DNA from: Pachypanchax playfairii
Taxonomy: Eukaryota > Chordata > Actinopteri > Cyprinodontiformes > Aplocheilidae
Length of the DNA stretch: 64,000 nt
Direction of reading: 5' to 3'
Assembly (NCBI GenBank): GCA_006937955.1
Contig: SSNP01000029.1
Location: 3,739,065 to 3,803,064, forward strand
The translations under genes and the position numbers were made by a program. Under the pieces are notes generated by a model that was not told where the DNA came from, did no database searches, and saw nothing but the letters and a program-made list of their open reading frames with translations. Below are positions 1 to 12,703 of the stretch, in pieces. The first letter of the stretch is position 1; the number at the start of each line of letters is the position of its first letter.

Positions 1-2787
1 ATTAGCCAACAAACATTCAACTGTTTGGTAGCCCTGTAAAGGGATGATTTTTCCCTAAATGGAATCAACATTATATATAGTTTGATAGATATAACATTTT
101 TGGGGGTCATAACTGCCCAAACAGTTAGGAATAGCTTTGTTTGCTGTTGCATGACCGATTGTAAAAACAGCATGTAATTAAGATGTTTAGCTGGTTTAGA
201 GTTAAAGAGTAATAATTAGTATCAAGACTAAGATCAGTGCTTATGTATGTGCTTGATTTTGCACACACCATCTTGGCAGTCCCTCTCTTAGTCACAACTA
301 CACTGATCTGATCATTTTAGAGGACAGCTTTTTATTTGATGATAAAGTTGTCTCTTGAATTGTTGTGGAGTAAGCAGTTCTCACAAACTGTAAACCTCTC
401 ATCTGACTCTGACAGTTCAATTATGTTTTTTCAGTCATGACACACCATAAAGATTGGTCAGATTTTATTTTCAAATATGATGAGAGGCAAACTAAGATAG
501 TACAACTTCATCACTTTAGCTCACTAGTATTCTTTCACAGGAACTGCATCTCATCTGCTGGATTTTAAAATGCAGCAAAAAGAATCGAGGGTTACTTTAA
601 TTTCAACTTTCCACCAGTGAGCTGTAGATTTTTTTTGTTTTTTTCAAAAAATGTTTTATTATAATCATGACTTTAACAAAATGTCAGATTGTCATTAAAA
701 TTGTTCATATGTTATAGATGTTTTTAAAAAGGACAATGTTTAGTGTTTTGCCATCACAAGGTTCATTACACACAACATATCTTTGCTTTGCTCTGCCCTA
801 CATTCATTATGGCAGGCACCAATAATTTTAATAACTGTTTTGGGCTTTTAGATAATAGGTTCTCATTTCTGAATCTGTATGTGTCAGTATGGTGGATTTG
901 GTATTAGTTTCTAAAATCCTTTATTACACGATTCAGTCAATACTTGGTAAATACTGGATGCTCTTTGTAATCTGTTCTCTAATTTGCATTTGACTATGAA
1001 ATAAGAACTTCTAAAGGAAACTGTTAGAGTATATACAATATTATAGCTGTTCATGCAAGAGCTATTTTATAAACCTTTACACCACAGTTTGTTTTGTTTT
1101 ACAAAGTTAATCGGGACAATTTATTGAGAGTTTTCTGTTAAAATGCCCCAGATGTTGAAGTTTGCTTCCAACTCTCAGGTCTTTGCAGGTGTTGTCACAG
1201 AATGTTAAAATGTTTGAAGTTTATCGAAGTTAGTCCAGATGATCCAAAATCACAATCCAGCAACAGGAACTGGAAGCTTATTTCATTTAGAGCTTTCATA
1301 TTACTGAAATCTTAGAGATTTAGATTCATCAGTGGGAAACTTAAAATGTTAAATCATAGCAGATCAAAAACTATCACATTGTTTATTTTTTGTTACCGAG
1401 TGTCAGTGTGACGAGATATAAAACTCTGATCTCTCGCCATGAAGCACAAAACTGTTTCAATTCAAACACACATTATCCGAGATGGACAAAGATTAATTTT
1501 ATTCCACCACAGTTAGCTTCCTAAAAAATCTACATATCAATATTACCCCATCATCCTAGCCCCACCCACTGACAATAGGAAGTTACATTTTATTTAACAT
1601 AATTCTCTGAACTCCTTGACTATACAACTCAGATAACAAATCAGTTCATGTTAAATAACTTTTCATTGGTGGGCATCATCTTTGCAGTGCTTCAAATTTC
1701 AAATTTCATGATAATAAACTTGTAAACTCTTCATATTTTGAAAAATTTGCTACAAATTTCACATGATTAATGTAAGTCCAGCCATTACATGTGTACAGAT
1801 ATCATTAAATGTATGACAAATATGATCAACTGTTTCCTGTCAAGACCACGTCTAGCTAACTGTTTCACCTGCTATCTGACAGACAGCTTCTGCAGATGTT
1901 TACATTATGAAGGCAGCAGACATCAAGGTCTTCTATAACCACACAGGTCAAAGCAACACAAGTGTCTCTACTTGCACCTTTAATTTTCTGTGGCTGTTCC
2001 TATTACTGCTAACTATTTATTTGTTTTCACTGCTTCAGAATGAATTATTCTCCATCTCTGAGTTTGAAAGCCATTTGATAAGCAGTTGTTTATCAGGTAA
2101 ACCAATGAGTTGGATTCAAGTAGAAACCATTAGTCCTGATTGATTTCTCCATCGCTAAAATTAAACTGATAACAAAGGAAAACGAATGTGCAGAAATAAA
2201 AAAAAAAAAAAGAATTGGTCTATGCACTGAGGAAAATGGCTGTAATTATAAAGGTAGTGTTTTTGTGTTTTTCATTTATTTTTACAAGGAGAAACATGCT
2301 GAGTGCCTCGCTGTAGTAACAACTCTTGCTCCAATTATAGACCCTGATTTCTGGGGAGACAGACAATTCAAAAGAATCTACAAGTAAACATTAAAATTGT
2401 GCAGGACTGACATTGGGTACAAAAAATGAAAAAAAAAAAACCTATTCCAGCTTTGTGGTACTGATGACTGAGGATCAATTAAAGAAAAACATTTAAATAA
2501 AAAAAAAACGTTATTTTCAATATATTTTTGCAATATGCAATAATGAAAAGACAAAAGCACAGTGGGGAAACAGAGCCTCTGACTGTGACTTTGCTAAGCA
2601 TTCTCTGCAACTATAGCTCTAACTTTCTCTTCAAAAATCTCCCTAGGAATAAAAAATTGTAGATGGCAACATTTTGCAGCTGGAGTTTCTTTAGGTGTTA
2701 CAAAAGCCTTCGCCATATGAGCATAATGGGTTGTTCAACAAATTCAGACCTGCCAACCTTGTCAAAAAAATTTGAGTACCACTCGGG
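1..2787. other. AT-rich non-coding DNA, no feature recognised
   Basis: No open frame here resembles a known protein, and I saw no inverted termini or target-site duplications. Short A-runs occur near 2199-2212 and 2427-2440. The longest frames, such as 1907-2143 on the plus strand, are hydrophobic, low-complexity products of AT-rich sequence. Diverged repeats cannot be excluded by eye. Confidence 0.55.
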
Positions 2788-3424
2788 TTGCGGACTCATA
2801 CAAGCACCTGGGTGTACTGTACTCACAACACAGACGCACTGTACAGAAGGGGCCAGAGTCTTCTCTACCTCCTGAGGAGGCTCAGGTCTTTTGGAGTAAG
2901 AGGTCCACTCCTGAGGACCTTCTATGAGTCTGTGTTGGCATCAGCGGTCCTGTACGCTGTGGTCTGCTGGAGCAGCAGCATCACGGAGAGGGAGAGGAAG
3001 AAGCTGGACAAGATCATCAAGAAATCCAGCTCAGTCCTGGGCTGTCCTCTGGACTCGGTTCGGGAGGTGGGGGACAGGAGGGTCCTGGCCAAACTCAGGT
3101 CAATGCTGGACCATGAGTCCCACCCCCTGCAGGAGGCTCTTGAAAGCAGCTTCAGTGACAGACTGATCCACCCTCGCTGTGTGAAGGAGAGGTTTCGCAG
3201 ATCTTTCCTTCTGTTAGACTTTACAATGAACATTTCTAACCTGCAATAATCCCATGTGCAATACACAAAACGGACACGTATATTACTATCCATATTGTAT
3301 ATATTTTTAATGCATGCACATCTTTATTCACTTTTTAAACCTTCTGTGTTCTGTCCTATAATGAGTGTCGCAACACCGGAATTTCCCCATTGTGGGACAA
3401 ATAAAGGATTTCTTATCTTAAATG
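2788..3424 (+). pseudogene. L2-type LINE, 5'-truncated 3' end of ORF2 and 3' tail
   Basis: This is the C-terminal end of a non-LTR retrotransposon reverse transcriptase followed by its 3' UTR. The frame at 2788-3249 reads NTDALYRRGQSLLYLLRRLR, then a stretch with FYESVLASAVLYAVVCW and a later HPRCVKERFRRSF, the usual end of fish L2-group ORF2 proteins. A residual DSYKHLGV just upstream, at 2797, lies in another frame, so a frameshift separates it. The tail at about 3369-3424 ends in 'gtgggacaaataaagg' and TTATCTTA-like repeats, typical of L2 insertions. The endonuclease and RT core are missing, so this is a dead-on-arrival copy. The L2 clade is assigned from remembered family features. Confidence 0.8.
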
Positions 3425-3425
3425 T

Positions 3426-3600
3426 CATTTGTTGCGTACCACAGGGCTGTGTATTAGGTCAAAAGATTTCATTTCCTACATAAAAGACATTTGCAAGGTT
3501 TTGAAAATAATACCATTGTAATGTTTGCTGTTTTAGACTTTCCTCAAAATGTGTAAGAATGAGGTTTAATAAAAACAAGTCATCAATGAATTTAGGCTAA
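3426..3600 (+). pseudogene. Second LINE reverse-transcriptase scrap
   Basis: Directly after the L2 tail, the plus strand reads CCVPQGCVLG near 3431-3463, then YIKDICKV near 3478-3501, and further on RFNKNKSSMN near 3561-3590. These match in order the RT motifs usually written as GVPQGSxLGP, YINDL and WFNKNKLSLN. The pieces lie in different frames and the catalytic FADD segment is gone. It is a decayed RT core from a LINE family different from the L2 next door; its clade cannot be assigned from so little sequence. Confidence 0.6.
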
Positions 3601-3689
3601 ATTGTGTTCTCCATCACTAAATCTAATTATCTCACATTCCAGTCATCGTGTTGAAGTGGTCATTACTGTTCTAGTTGTTTGGACTCAAA

Positions 3690-4600
3690 AAATACACTGA
3701 ACAGGTAAAATGGTTCATTTAAAACAGGCTTAATAACAAGAGACTGTTTCACAGGATGATACAACTTTGGGGGTGAAGGGAGGTGAGTAAATAAGAGTTT
3801 CTTTTAATTAGGATCACAACAAGCAGGAAACAAGAAAACCCTACAAAATAAAATCACAGGAATCCTGAAAATTAGTCACAAAAACAAAACAATCTTAAAA
3901 CTTGCAAATCTGAGACAGTTAGGTTCCAAGTTCGTCCTTCTATTGTGTTTTTGTGCCATTATTATTTCTGATAAGGATTTTCTTTTATATGTTCTAGGTT
4001 TTTTGTTTTCAGTATGCTATGTTATCATTTTAGTCCCTTGTATATTTTGTGATCTCTTGCCCTCATATGTTCTGCTCCTCAGTTTTTCTCTGCCTGGATA
4101 TTTGTTGTACCTTTTCTATAATGTTTGTTTAAGAGTTTGGAAATGGCAAGAACGCAGTTTATTGTAATGATGTGTAGAGGAGTCTGAACCAGTGAAGGAA
4201 ACCAAATCCCAACAGGGTCAGCAGTCAGTATATGAGTGGATAAATTCCCTCATCTGCTTCCATATCTCAGTAAGAGCCAGAATGACAGTCCAACAGCAGA
4301 TGGGTCAAATCCAGGCAATCCAAAGAAACTGAGTGTCCTAGTCCAGAGAGGGACAGACAGACACCAAGTCAGGATCGGATCAGGGTCAGGATTCTGGGTA
4401 AAACAGGAACAGACAGATTGAAACACCACACAGGTTCAGAAACATGTTGACAATCTACAAACAAACAACGGACATAGACACAAAGAGGTTTAAATAGGGA
4501 GACAGACAGGTGTATTAATGATGACATCATACCTCTGACTCCATCAGCAGAACCAGTCGTCTTCCAAACAGTGGCTGGTCCAACCAGAGTTCCCAAACAG
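3690..4600. other. No gene; possible old LTR-like repeat
   Basis: 3930-4170 is a T-rich stretch whose wording resembles the solo LTR at 12704-13306, but no termini or target duplication were found. 4195-4600 is AG-rich with no recognisable protein. Diverged repeat is likelier than a gene. Confidence 0.3.
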
Positions 4601-4616
4601 GCTCTCAAGACTTCAG

Positions 4617-4802
4617 TTAAAGGTCTTGTATCATCCAAAATCAACTTTTTGGAGCTTTTAACCAAGTAATGATGCTATTTCTTTATTAACCCTCATCCAG
4701 AGGGATTTTTAGCTTAATACACACATTTCTCAGTAATCCTCCTGAATCCTGCTTCGAGCCGCTGCTCAACTCTCTCCTGGAAAATGACTGACTGTAACAT
4801 AG
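4617..4802. mobile_element. TTAA-bounded MITE fragment, family 2, copy 1
   Basis: It starts at TTAA followed by AGGTCTTG and runs to about 4802 (CTGTAACATAGTG). The same sequence, inverted and diverged, lies at about 16743-16928, so it is an interspersed repeat. TTAAAGG at the edge fits MITEs that target TTAA, of the T2 or Kolobok kind. Only one terminus is clear. Confidence 0.55.
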
Positions 4803-5345
4803 TGTGCATTCAAACCAGCTCTGTTTAGTCCGCTTGAATCAAACTCGAGTTCACTTACCCAGAAAGTCCGGTTTGTTTGGAGAGGTGTGTACGCATAATC
4901 AAACTCTGATTTAATCAGACCAAACAACCGAATTGGGTCCTCCGGGACCCGGAGGAGTCCGCCTGAAAATGGCGGTTTCAGTTCGATTGCATGTGTGAAC
5001 GCAACCGGACCGAAACCACACCAAAATCAGGAAACGGACTATATTGTGCAGCCCTCTCATGTAGTCCTCTGTCTCGTTATCTGCTCATCCTGAACCCATT
5101 GCTGCAGAATATTGATCTGGTACATTTACCAAACACAAAAGATCCCAAAACCACCAGAATCTGCTGCTACTCCATGTTTGTTTATGTTCACTGTAAAAAG
5201 AGTCTCGCAGCACCAGGAAGTGCTGTTTAATAAGGTGCAGTGTGAATGCAAACCACACAAAATAAAAACAGCAACAATGTTGCAATTTTAGTCCTCAATT
5301 GAACCGAGTCTACCGGACTCGGTGCTCATCCTTTACGCGCTGCAC
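4803..5345. mobile_element. Possible MITE with weak inverted ends
   Basis: The stretch is richer in CpG than its surroundings. It carries GTGCATTCAAACCAG near its left edge and GTGAATGCAAACCACAC near 5240, a loose inverted similarity. Text such as 'gtgtgaacgcaaccggaccg' is typical of fish DNA-transposon MITEs. No target duplication was established, so boundaries are approximate. Confidence 0.35.
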
Positions 5346-5467
5346 GTTTCTCGAGCTGCGAGAGTCTATAGACACTAAACACCACCGTTTTGTAGTATTT
5401 TACTTTCTACTGACTCTACGATTCGTCACCTTTGGTCAACAATTTCATTATTATATGTGCAATAATT

Positions 5468-5960
5468 CTAATTTTTATCAAAACTTTGGGTTTCTCTGGA
5501 AATGAACAAATGAATGAACAAACCCTGATCAACTCCAAAAAAACTCTTCAATAGAATTTGATTGGATTCCACTTCACTTTTGTCCAGGAGCTGCACGCCA
5601 TCATTACAACTATTATATTTTTGAGGGGTTCCTACAGTTACAAAAATATATAGCTGCTCAGTCTTTGTGGGCTTCAAACCCTCCGTCAGCACACTCTTCC
5701 ATCTGAACAGATTCTCACACTCTCCCCTGACACTTCTGTGGTGGTCTGCTTGTGGAATTAAGTCAAAGACGATTTGCATATACTCGCGTCTCTTTCTCAT
5801 CTTGCCCACTGTCCTCTTCTCACCTGCAAGTGTCCTGGATTCTCTCTCCTCATCTTCGTCATTCTCTGGCTCCTTGGTTTGGCTCCTCAGTCATCACAAA
5901 ACCTGCAAGAAAGAAACAAACACAGCTGACAAACAATATTCTATCCTTCACTAAAGACAA
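5468..5960 (-). other. Possible coding remnant, unrecognised
   Basis: On the minus strand a 113-codon frame (5468-5809) contains MGKMRKRREYMQIVFDLIPQ and is preceded by a pyrimidine-rich stretch ending in TTGCAG, which could be a splice acceptor. I do not recognise the protein. It may be a piece of a transposon gene or chance; nothing nearby supports a host gene. Confidence 0.2.
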
Positions 5961-7637
5961 AATTACTACCTTTGGATCCACGTTGACTCACCTGCATCTC
6001 CAAATCTGTCCCTGCAATATCACTTCCTCACCTGCTGCTTAAAATAAACTTGATATATTTATACAGATGTTTTGCTGTTAGATAAAACCCAGTCTTGTCA
6101 AAATCTAAAATCTAAACCTAGATGCTGTAAAGGTAAGTGAAACGATTTAATAACAAATGAGAATGCTGAATAGCAGCTGGGAAGAAGCTGGGTGATCTGA
6201 AGGTGAAGGAGAAAGAGGTAAGTGTGAACTTAATGATTTTTAGATTGTTTTCTTGGAGGAATAAAAGCCATCTTACTGATTGTAGTTTCTTGATGAAGCG
6301 GTCCTGAGGACAGACGAGGAGGAAGTGGAATGAGTTTAAAATGAAGATTTTCCTTAATGCAGAAAACACTTCAAATATCGACTGAGAGAGAAATACAAAT
6401 AAAGTAGAAATACACTTGAACTATGTTAAGAAGCTGTAGGCAAAGACAACTCCGGGGCAGTTCAGTTCACATATATTTTCATCCAACAGCCATGAACCAG
6501 TGACTCGTAAATATCTTCAAGAATCATTTTCAGAAATCAATGTGCAATTCTAAATAATAAACACCCAGGAGCATTTACTGGTTTTACAATGGAAGTGGGT
6601 TCAGTTGAAGTTTTTATTTTTTTTACCAATTTGTGATAAGCATTCCAGCAGTTCTGACAGTTTGGAGAACGTGGAATGCGAAATAGCTTTTATGAAAATA
6701 CTTACATTTTTTAAATTTTGATCCACGAAGGAATGATTTCAAAACACACCAACATACATGTCAAAATGCAAACCGGTGTGATAGCAGTGTTTGAAACATT
6801 GTTTACACTGAAACCTGATGTACAACTACACTATGTAGAAAAGTCAAGGAATAAAAATCAGGTGAGGTTTAAGACTTGCTGTTGCTGGTGTAATCACAAA
6901 GCTCCTTTCCATCACTGAACCTGTGCATTTATTCTTCAAGTGCTCCACACAATAAGTATAATGAGCAGACATTGTAAGGCTACCTCAGATCTGTTCATTT
7001 GTTCTGGTAGAATGCAGATTGCAGCTTGGCCACCTCCAGTTCAAATCACCTTCACTGTCATTTGGGGGGCTCTAATCAGTGAGAGCAGAACAGTGTTACC
7101 ATGAAGCATGTCTAAGAGTGGAACTTCATCTCCTCATAATCCATTGTCCTGTCGACCTAGATGTGCTCTTCCATTCACAATCTGAATATTGACATTTAGT
7201 GCAAACTAAGTTATTGTCTCACTACATCAAGTGATACAAAAAAACTCACCCGATATGTAGACTGAAAAACAACGTGACCAAATGTTGCTTTTTTTCTGTG
7301 TACTTTACATTGTGCATGAGATCAAAACTGTGATGAATCACATTCATTTGTGAACTGGCAATTTAATGCATCAATACTCACATTTAGCTGTTAATGACTA
7401 TTTTCTTGAGTTACTGACCACATTTAAATGGGAACACTGAGTTCCTTGAAATCTCATCAGACAAAAACCTGATGGCCTATTATGATCACCAGGATAATGG
7501 TAATAATCAGTGAATCCAGCTATTGCAGTGATATTGGAGCTGATGGGTTGAAGACTCAGTTTCACTAGCAGGGAACACATTACAGTAAAGATGGGTGACT
7601 GGTTAATCAGAAACGTTGATGCCTTGGAAGACTAAAA
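5961..7637. other. No feature recognised
   Basis: AT-rich sequence with no protein-like frame and no repeat boundaries visible by eye. Confidence 0.5.
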
Positions 7638-7642
7638 CTCAG

Positions 7643-8214
7643 GGTGTTTCTTAAAGCCAAGGAACCTTGCCTTGATACCTTGGTCCCGTCCCGGTTGCCT
7701 AGGAGATACGTCATCGGGACCAATGTTCATGTGCTACCAAGGCATCTCGGTTTGCCCGCTGTTTAGCTAACATACCAAGGATACATGGGACGTGCCTTGA
7801 TGCCTTCCCTCGGTCACAAATTTCCCAGAATACATTGCGGTATTTTCAAAAAATGGTGGTTGAGGAGCCGGCAGCAGCTACTTCAAAGGCTTCAAAGGTT
7901 TAACTATAAGTTAACTGATTGTTGCTATTGGGTTTACATTTAATTTTTTTTAATCCAAAGCAGTTATACAGTTGGTTAGTTGCTTTGTAGTTGCAGCTTC
8001 GGTGGCTAGAAGGTATTAACTCGCTTGCACATTTATTTTATTTTTATATACAGTTTTCTAGCGCCATGGGCGATGGGCGGGGCGTAAACAGTGCGCGTGA
8101 GCAGGCAGCTGCAGTCACGTGAGTGAAGCCTGTTCCAGTGTCCTCGTATGCAAGACGCCTCCTCTACCAAGGCAGTGCCTCGGTAGGCAAGGTTCCTTGA
8201 CATTGAGAAACACC
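7643..8214. mobile_element. MITE with 33-bp-scale imperfect inverted termini and flanking CTCAG/TCA duplication
   Basis: The left end (GGTGTTTCTTAAAGCC, then AAGGAACCTTGCCT) matches the reverse complement of the right end, which includes AGGCAAGGTTCCTTG and GAGAAACACC, with a few mismatches over about 33 bp. CTCAG lies at 7638-7642 and again at 8215-8219. The edges are themselves complementary, so this can be read as a 5-bp CTCAG duplication or as a 3-bp TCA duplication around GGGTG...CACCC. It has no coding capacity; superfamily not settled. Confidence 0.75.
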
Positions 8215-8465
8215 CTCAGAGGGGCTTATTTAATTCTGGTCATGAGTTGAGAATTCCAGGTTTATACATTGTTTTGGGGACAAAAGCATGAATAGGGTAT
8301 TAAAGTCACTATAGGATCACTGATCCACCCCCATTCTCCATAGAAGTAGTTTGGTTAAATGTTTGTGTGGACTTGTTTATGCAGGATGTTAAAGTCACAT
8401 GTTTTACAGTTTGAATGGTTGTGAAACTGCCTAAGAAGAGAAGGTTTAGATTGTAGGTATCATCT

Positions 8466-8506
8466 ATCCATCCATCCATCCATCCATCCATCCATCCATC
8501 CATCCA
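8466..8506. repeat. (ATCC)n microsatellite, about 10 units
   Basis: A run of CATC/ATCC tetranucleotides. It explains the repeated DGWM residues read on the opposite strand. Confidence 0.95.
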
Positions 8507-8829
8507 GAGGGGGGTATTGGGTACACCCTTTATAGAACAGCTGGAAACATACTTGTACATACTTTCTGCATACTTTCTCTGTATACGATGTAAATGTTGT
8601 TATTTTTATGGTATACAAAGGTCCCCCAGCCCCACAGTGGATAGGAACATACAGCACTTTTGTTGGTGACTGCATCAACGTGCTAACTGCAGTACTCACC
8701 TCCTCCAACTACAATTGTGGACCCGAAGAGATAACAGTCAAAAAACACAGACAGCAAGTTAAAGCATAAGCAGAAGGACATAATAAAATGGACTTGATAG
8801 ATGCTATACAAGTACAAGCTATTTTTACC

Positions 8830-9535
8830 ATAATATGACGAAGAAGGCGTTACTTTAAGAGGCGGGCCTGAGCTGTGATTGACGTGTAGCACTTCTCTGT
8901 GTTTAGATTAGCTCCAGTGTGACTCTGCCGTGTTGAAGAGAGGTAACCCGACCATGATGAGAATATAACATCTATAAATCACATCCACACAAACACAATC
9001 ACTGCAGGGAAGTCTTTGCCCTGATTTAATTATTATTTTAATAATATTAGTTATTCTCTTTGTCGTAGTTTTCAGAGTAGTTTACCGATTGATTGTTGTT
9101 AGCCACAATGCTAAAGCTACTGCTGTGTTGCTAACATAGGTCTGAGTAAATGTCTGAAGAGAAATATAATGTGCACAAATCACATCCACACAATCACTAC
9201 AGTAAAATAAAGTCTTTGTCCAGATTTTAATGATATTATTTATTCTCTTTGTTGTAATTTTCAGCCAGTTGCTCTAAATCCCTGTGTGCGGCTCTTTGGA
9301 GAGAAGCTGGAGACAACGGGCGGGCAGGGGCGAGTGTGTCAGTCTGAGAGATGGTTTTATACTCCAGGAGGCGTGTCTTAGAGGGGATGCTTGTGACGTA
9401 GACATGTATCGCTGACGTGGAAATTTACCGCTTTCAGTCAATCACAAAATTCAAATGCAATAACCACCTTTCAACCCTAAGAGGGCAGCACTAAGACGTT
9501 TTTAGACCAAAAAGTGTAGAATTTAACAAGTTTAC
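8830..9535. repeat. CpG-richer segment with internal imperfect duplication
   Basis: About 8950-9065 and 9160-9267 resemble each other: both carry AAATCACATCCACACAA, then AAGTCTTTG, then TTATTCTCTTTG. Text such as 'ggcgtgtcttagagg' near 9370 suggests a non-autonomous DNA element, but I could not define both termini. Confidence 0.4.
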
Positions 9536-11327
9536 ATGAAAATGTCAAAAAATGCCCAGAAACTGAAAGATTACATTAAAGACCCACAGTTTATTAGCAG
9601 AAAAAAGCTGTTTGAGGGTGAGCTGCTCGTTAAATTCATGCTCTATAACTTCTGTTTAATTTATTTATTTTTTTTTGTAAAAGTTGAAGAATATGAGCAA
9701 AATCACCACCTGTTTTCACTATTCTGAAAAACTCCCAGACAAGTAGTGTCACGCATGTGTCACAAGGAAAATCCAGAATATTATTTTTAAATTGTTTTTG
9801 TAACATATAGAGTTCTTAACAACCAAGTTCCACCTTATACTCAAGGTTGAAGCTTTTTCATCACATTTTCCTTCACTAGAAACCCTGCCATGTTTAGCTG
9901 TTACGTTTCAAGTCGATCATGTGTGTATTTATGACTTCTTGTGCTAATAGTGCAATCACAGTTGTTCTGCTGTTCATAGGAAGACACTGATCCTAGTAAC
10001 CTCTGAGTAGAAGTTTGTTACCAGCATATTTTCTATCTGCACGGACTTTACATAAATTGATTTTCAATAGTTCAGCGTTGCCTTCAAGTTTTTATGCACA
10101 CACATATTCTTACATAATCGTTTTCACTGTTGTGAAGATAACAGATTTCCCTCCCACCAAACATTGTGTGTTTATGTGTGATGAGACAGTGTTTCTCAAG
10201 CTGTTCTTTCTACTTCAGCTGTATTTTTCCATGAGCAGGTGACAAAACAGACTTTTAGGTGTTTGTTTTAGAGAGACGGCAGGAAATCAAGATCCTTGAA
10301 GATCTAATCAAGAGATGGCTCTAATGTCGTAAGAGCTCCATCTGTGTAACATTGTTATGTGTGCCATAACAAAACTGGCAAGTTGAGACGACACAGGAAA
10401 TATGTTTTTTGATGAGAACACTGTGCCGACCTCACATATCTGATGGGCAGGTAAATGCTTCACTAGGTTCAGGGTACAGATTTATGTAAATGCTGGACTG
10501 CAAAGATCAAACATTTCATGCTCTCAAAATCTGTCACAACCTTTCTTTACAATCAAGAAGACATGCGTGTACTGCAACATTAATTTTCCACAGTGAATAC
10601 TATGACAAGTAAAAAAGAATAAAAATAAAATAAACAAAAACTGACTCATTTTCCCCTAATCTGAAACTTGTGTTGTTCAGATTATCTTTGCTGAGGAAAA
10701 CATAAGTTCACTATGCTGTTTTATCAAGTACTTCTATCATTTTTACTTCTGAATACATGAATTATAACTAGGAATTTTTATATTTCCTCATATCTGCAAA
10801 GATAGGACAACAAAATTTAATTTCTTATTTATTACAAGGCGGCCTAGTTTGAAGAAAGATCAGATAAATAATTTTACTGAATCAAGAATCTTTAAATATT
10901 AGAATTAAACCCAAATATTCAAAGCATGGGCCATGTAGTATATACAGTAGTATAACATTAACCTCACAGTAGAAATAGTAAATGTAAGGACAGTTTGAGT
11001 CATTAAATATCCACTGGTTCACCATTTCTGTTTGAAATTCTTTGTTTTTCCAACTCCCACTAGTCTCTACAAGAGGGCTCAGTTTGTGGCCAATTTGAAG
11101 AAAAAGAAAGTTCAATTGTTCTAAAATTGAAAATCTAGTCATGTATTTTAGCTAGTTCAACCTGTAATAGTGTAAGCTGTGGTGTTAAATGATACTCAAT
11201 TAGTACTAAGGGGCACAAAGTGTACCAGAAAAATAAAAGAAAATATAAAAGTGCTCACTGAAGACAAATGGCCATTTTTAAAGCAACAGAACAAAGTGTG
11301 GTACTTTCACCAACTACTTTAATTAAG
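9536..11327. other. No feature recognised
   Basis: AT-rich non-coding sequence. The short frames at 9536-9727 and 10015-10242 are not protein-like. Confidence 0.5.
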
Positions 11328-11330
11328 TTA

Positions 11331-11974
11331 GGCTACGTTCAGACTGCAGGCTGAAGTGACCCAAATCAGATTTTTTTGCCCCAGTCTGAACGACACAGAT
11401 CAGATTTTTTCAAACCTGACTCAGGCCACTTCTGAATGTGGTCCTAAATCTGATACATATCTGATATTTTGGCGTGTAACTTCAGTCTGAACCACCAGGT
11501 CGCTTCTATCCGACCTGTACGTCATCAATACCTGACATACATGACTATCGTGCGTGGAGGATGCGGGAACAAAAAGTAAACAACAGTAACGGCAGACGAT
11601 GCTGAGAACTGTCAACGGTGAGAAACTGAAGTGTCTGAGTTAATTAATATTTAGACAGACGGCTCTGTTCAGAACAAACAGGAGGGGTGTTATCGAAACC
11701 GTGCCGTTTTTGAAAACATTTCCAAAGCAATGGCAGAGCGCAGGTTTAAACGAACCTGACTCCAACGCTAGAGAAAAATAAAAAGTCTCCGAGCTAAATA
11801 AGGAGGCACTGTTCCCTCTTATGCGCATGTGTGACACATTCAAGACACATTCCGTTCAGACAGAAAGTCCCAATCAGATCGCATTTCACTGGCAATATGA
11901 ACGACTTCGCGAAAAAATCGGATTTCACAAAAAAATCAGAATTGAGCATTAAGACCTGCAGTCTGAACAAAGCC
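11331..11974. mobile_element. Harbinger-like MITE, 644 bp, TTA target duplication
   Basis: The left end GGCTACGTTCAGACTGCAGG matches the reverse complement of the right end with two mismatches in 20. TTA flanks both sides (11328-11330 and 11975-11977), fitting PIF/Harbinger preference for TWA. The interior has no transposase. The subterminal regions repeat AAATCAGATTTTTT-like words in both orientations. Confidence 0.75.
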
Positions 11975-11979
11975 TTAGG

Positions 11980-12698
11980 GTATGTCAGTGAAGTAATTAA
12001 TGCCTCAAATAATAATGTTGTTCAATATTTGGAGTTTTCAAGGTGTTGAAGCATTTGTGAGATCAGTGTGAAAATGTTTCATAAAAAAAACTCAGATAAG
12101 GTTACGGTGGTGAAAACTGCCTGTGTGGGTTAAGACCTGAATTTTAAAGATCTGGGATGAATTTGTATATATTTTTTAAAATCTAAAGTTCTTCCTCAGA
12201 TCTTTGACACTTTCCTGTTCACATGCAGATATACGGTAATTACAAACTTTCCAGCGCTAGTCCATAAGGTAGACATGGCAACTTAATGGGGTGGACGTCA
12301 AAATTTCAGCCTGCATGTATAATTTTGATCCTGTGTGGAAAGAGAAGAAAATCTGCAGTAAATTCAAACTTATAAACCAATTCTTTATTTTTTAATCACT
12401 GAATAAGTTTGTTATAAGCATTCCACCACAGTTTAAATCCTTCATGCTTATGATGAGTGTGTGTAAACGTCTTAGTGGTGCCATGTTTCTTTTGCTCAAG
12501 ATTCATATAAGTGAAGTTAAAAACACCCAAAAGAGAGTTTTGCCACAAAGGAACTATAAATTAATCATACTGAATACAAAGCCAAATAAAGTGTGTCCAA
12601 TCTTTTGACTGGTAGTGTCCATCTTAGAATACTAAACAAGAAGATGAGCAGGACAGAACCAGTGAGACTGTGGCACAGACAGACATGACTGGGTGACT
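11980..12698. other. No gene; Tc1 terminus scrap near 12590
   Basis: Mostly featureless. 12584-12622 reads AAAGTGTGTCCAATCTTTTG followed by ACTGGTAGTG, resembling the terminal inverted repeat of common fish Tc1 elements, so the preceding few hundred bases may be a worn Tc1 fragment. Confidence 0.4.
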
Positions 12699-12703
12699 CT
12701 GAC

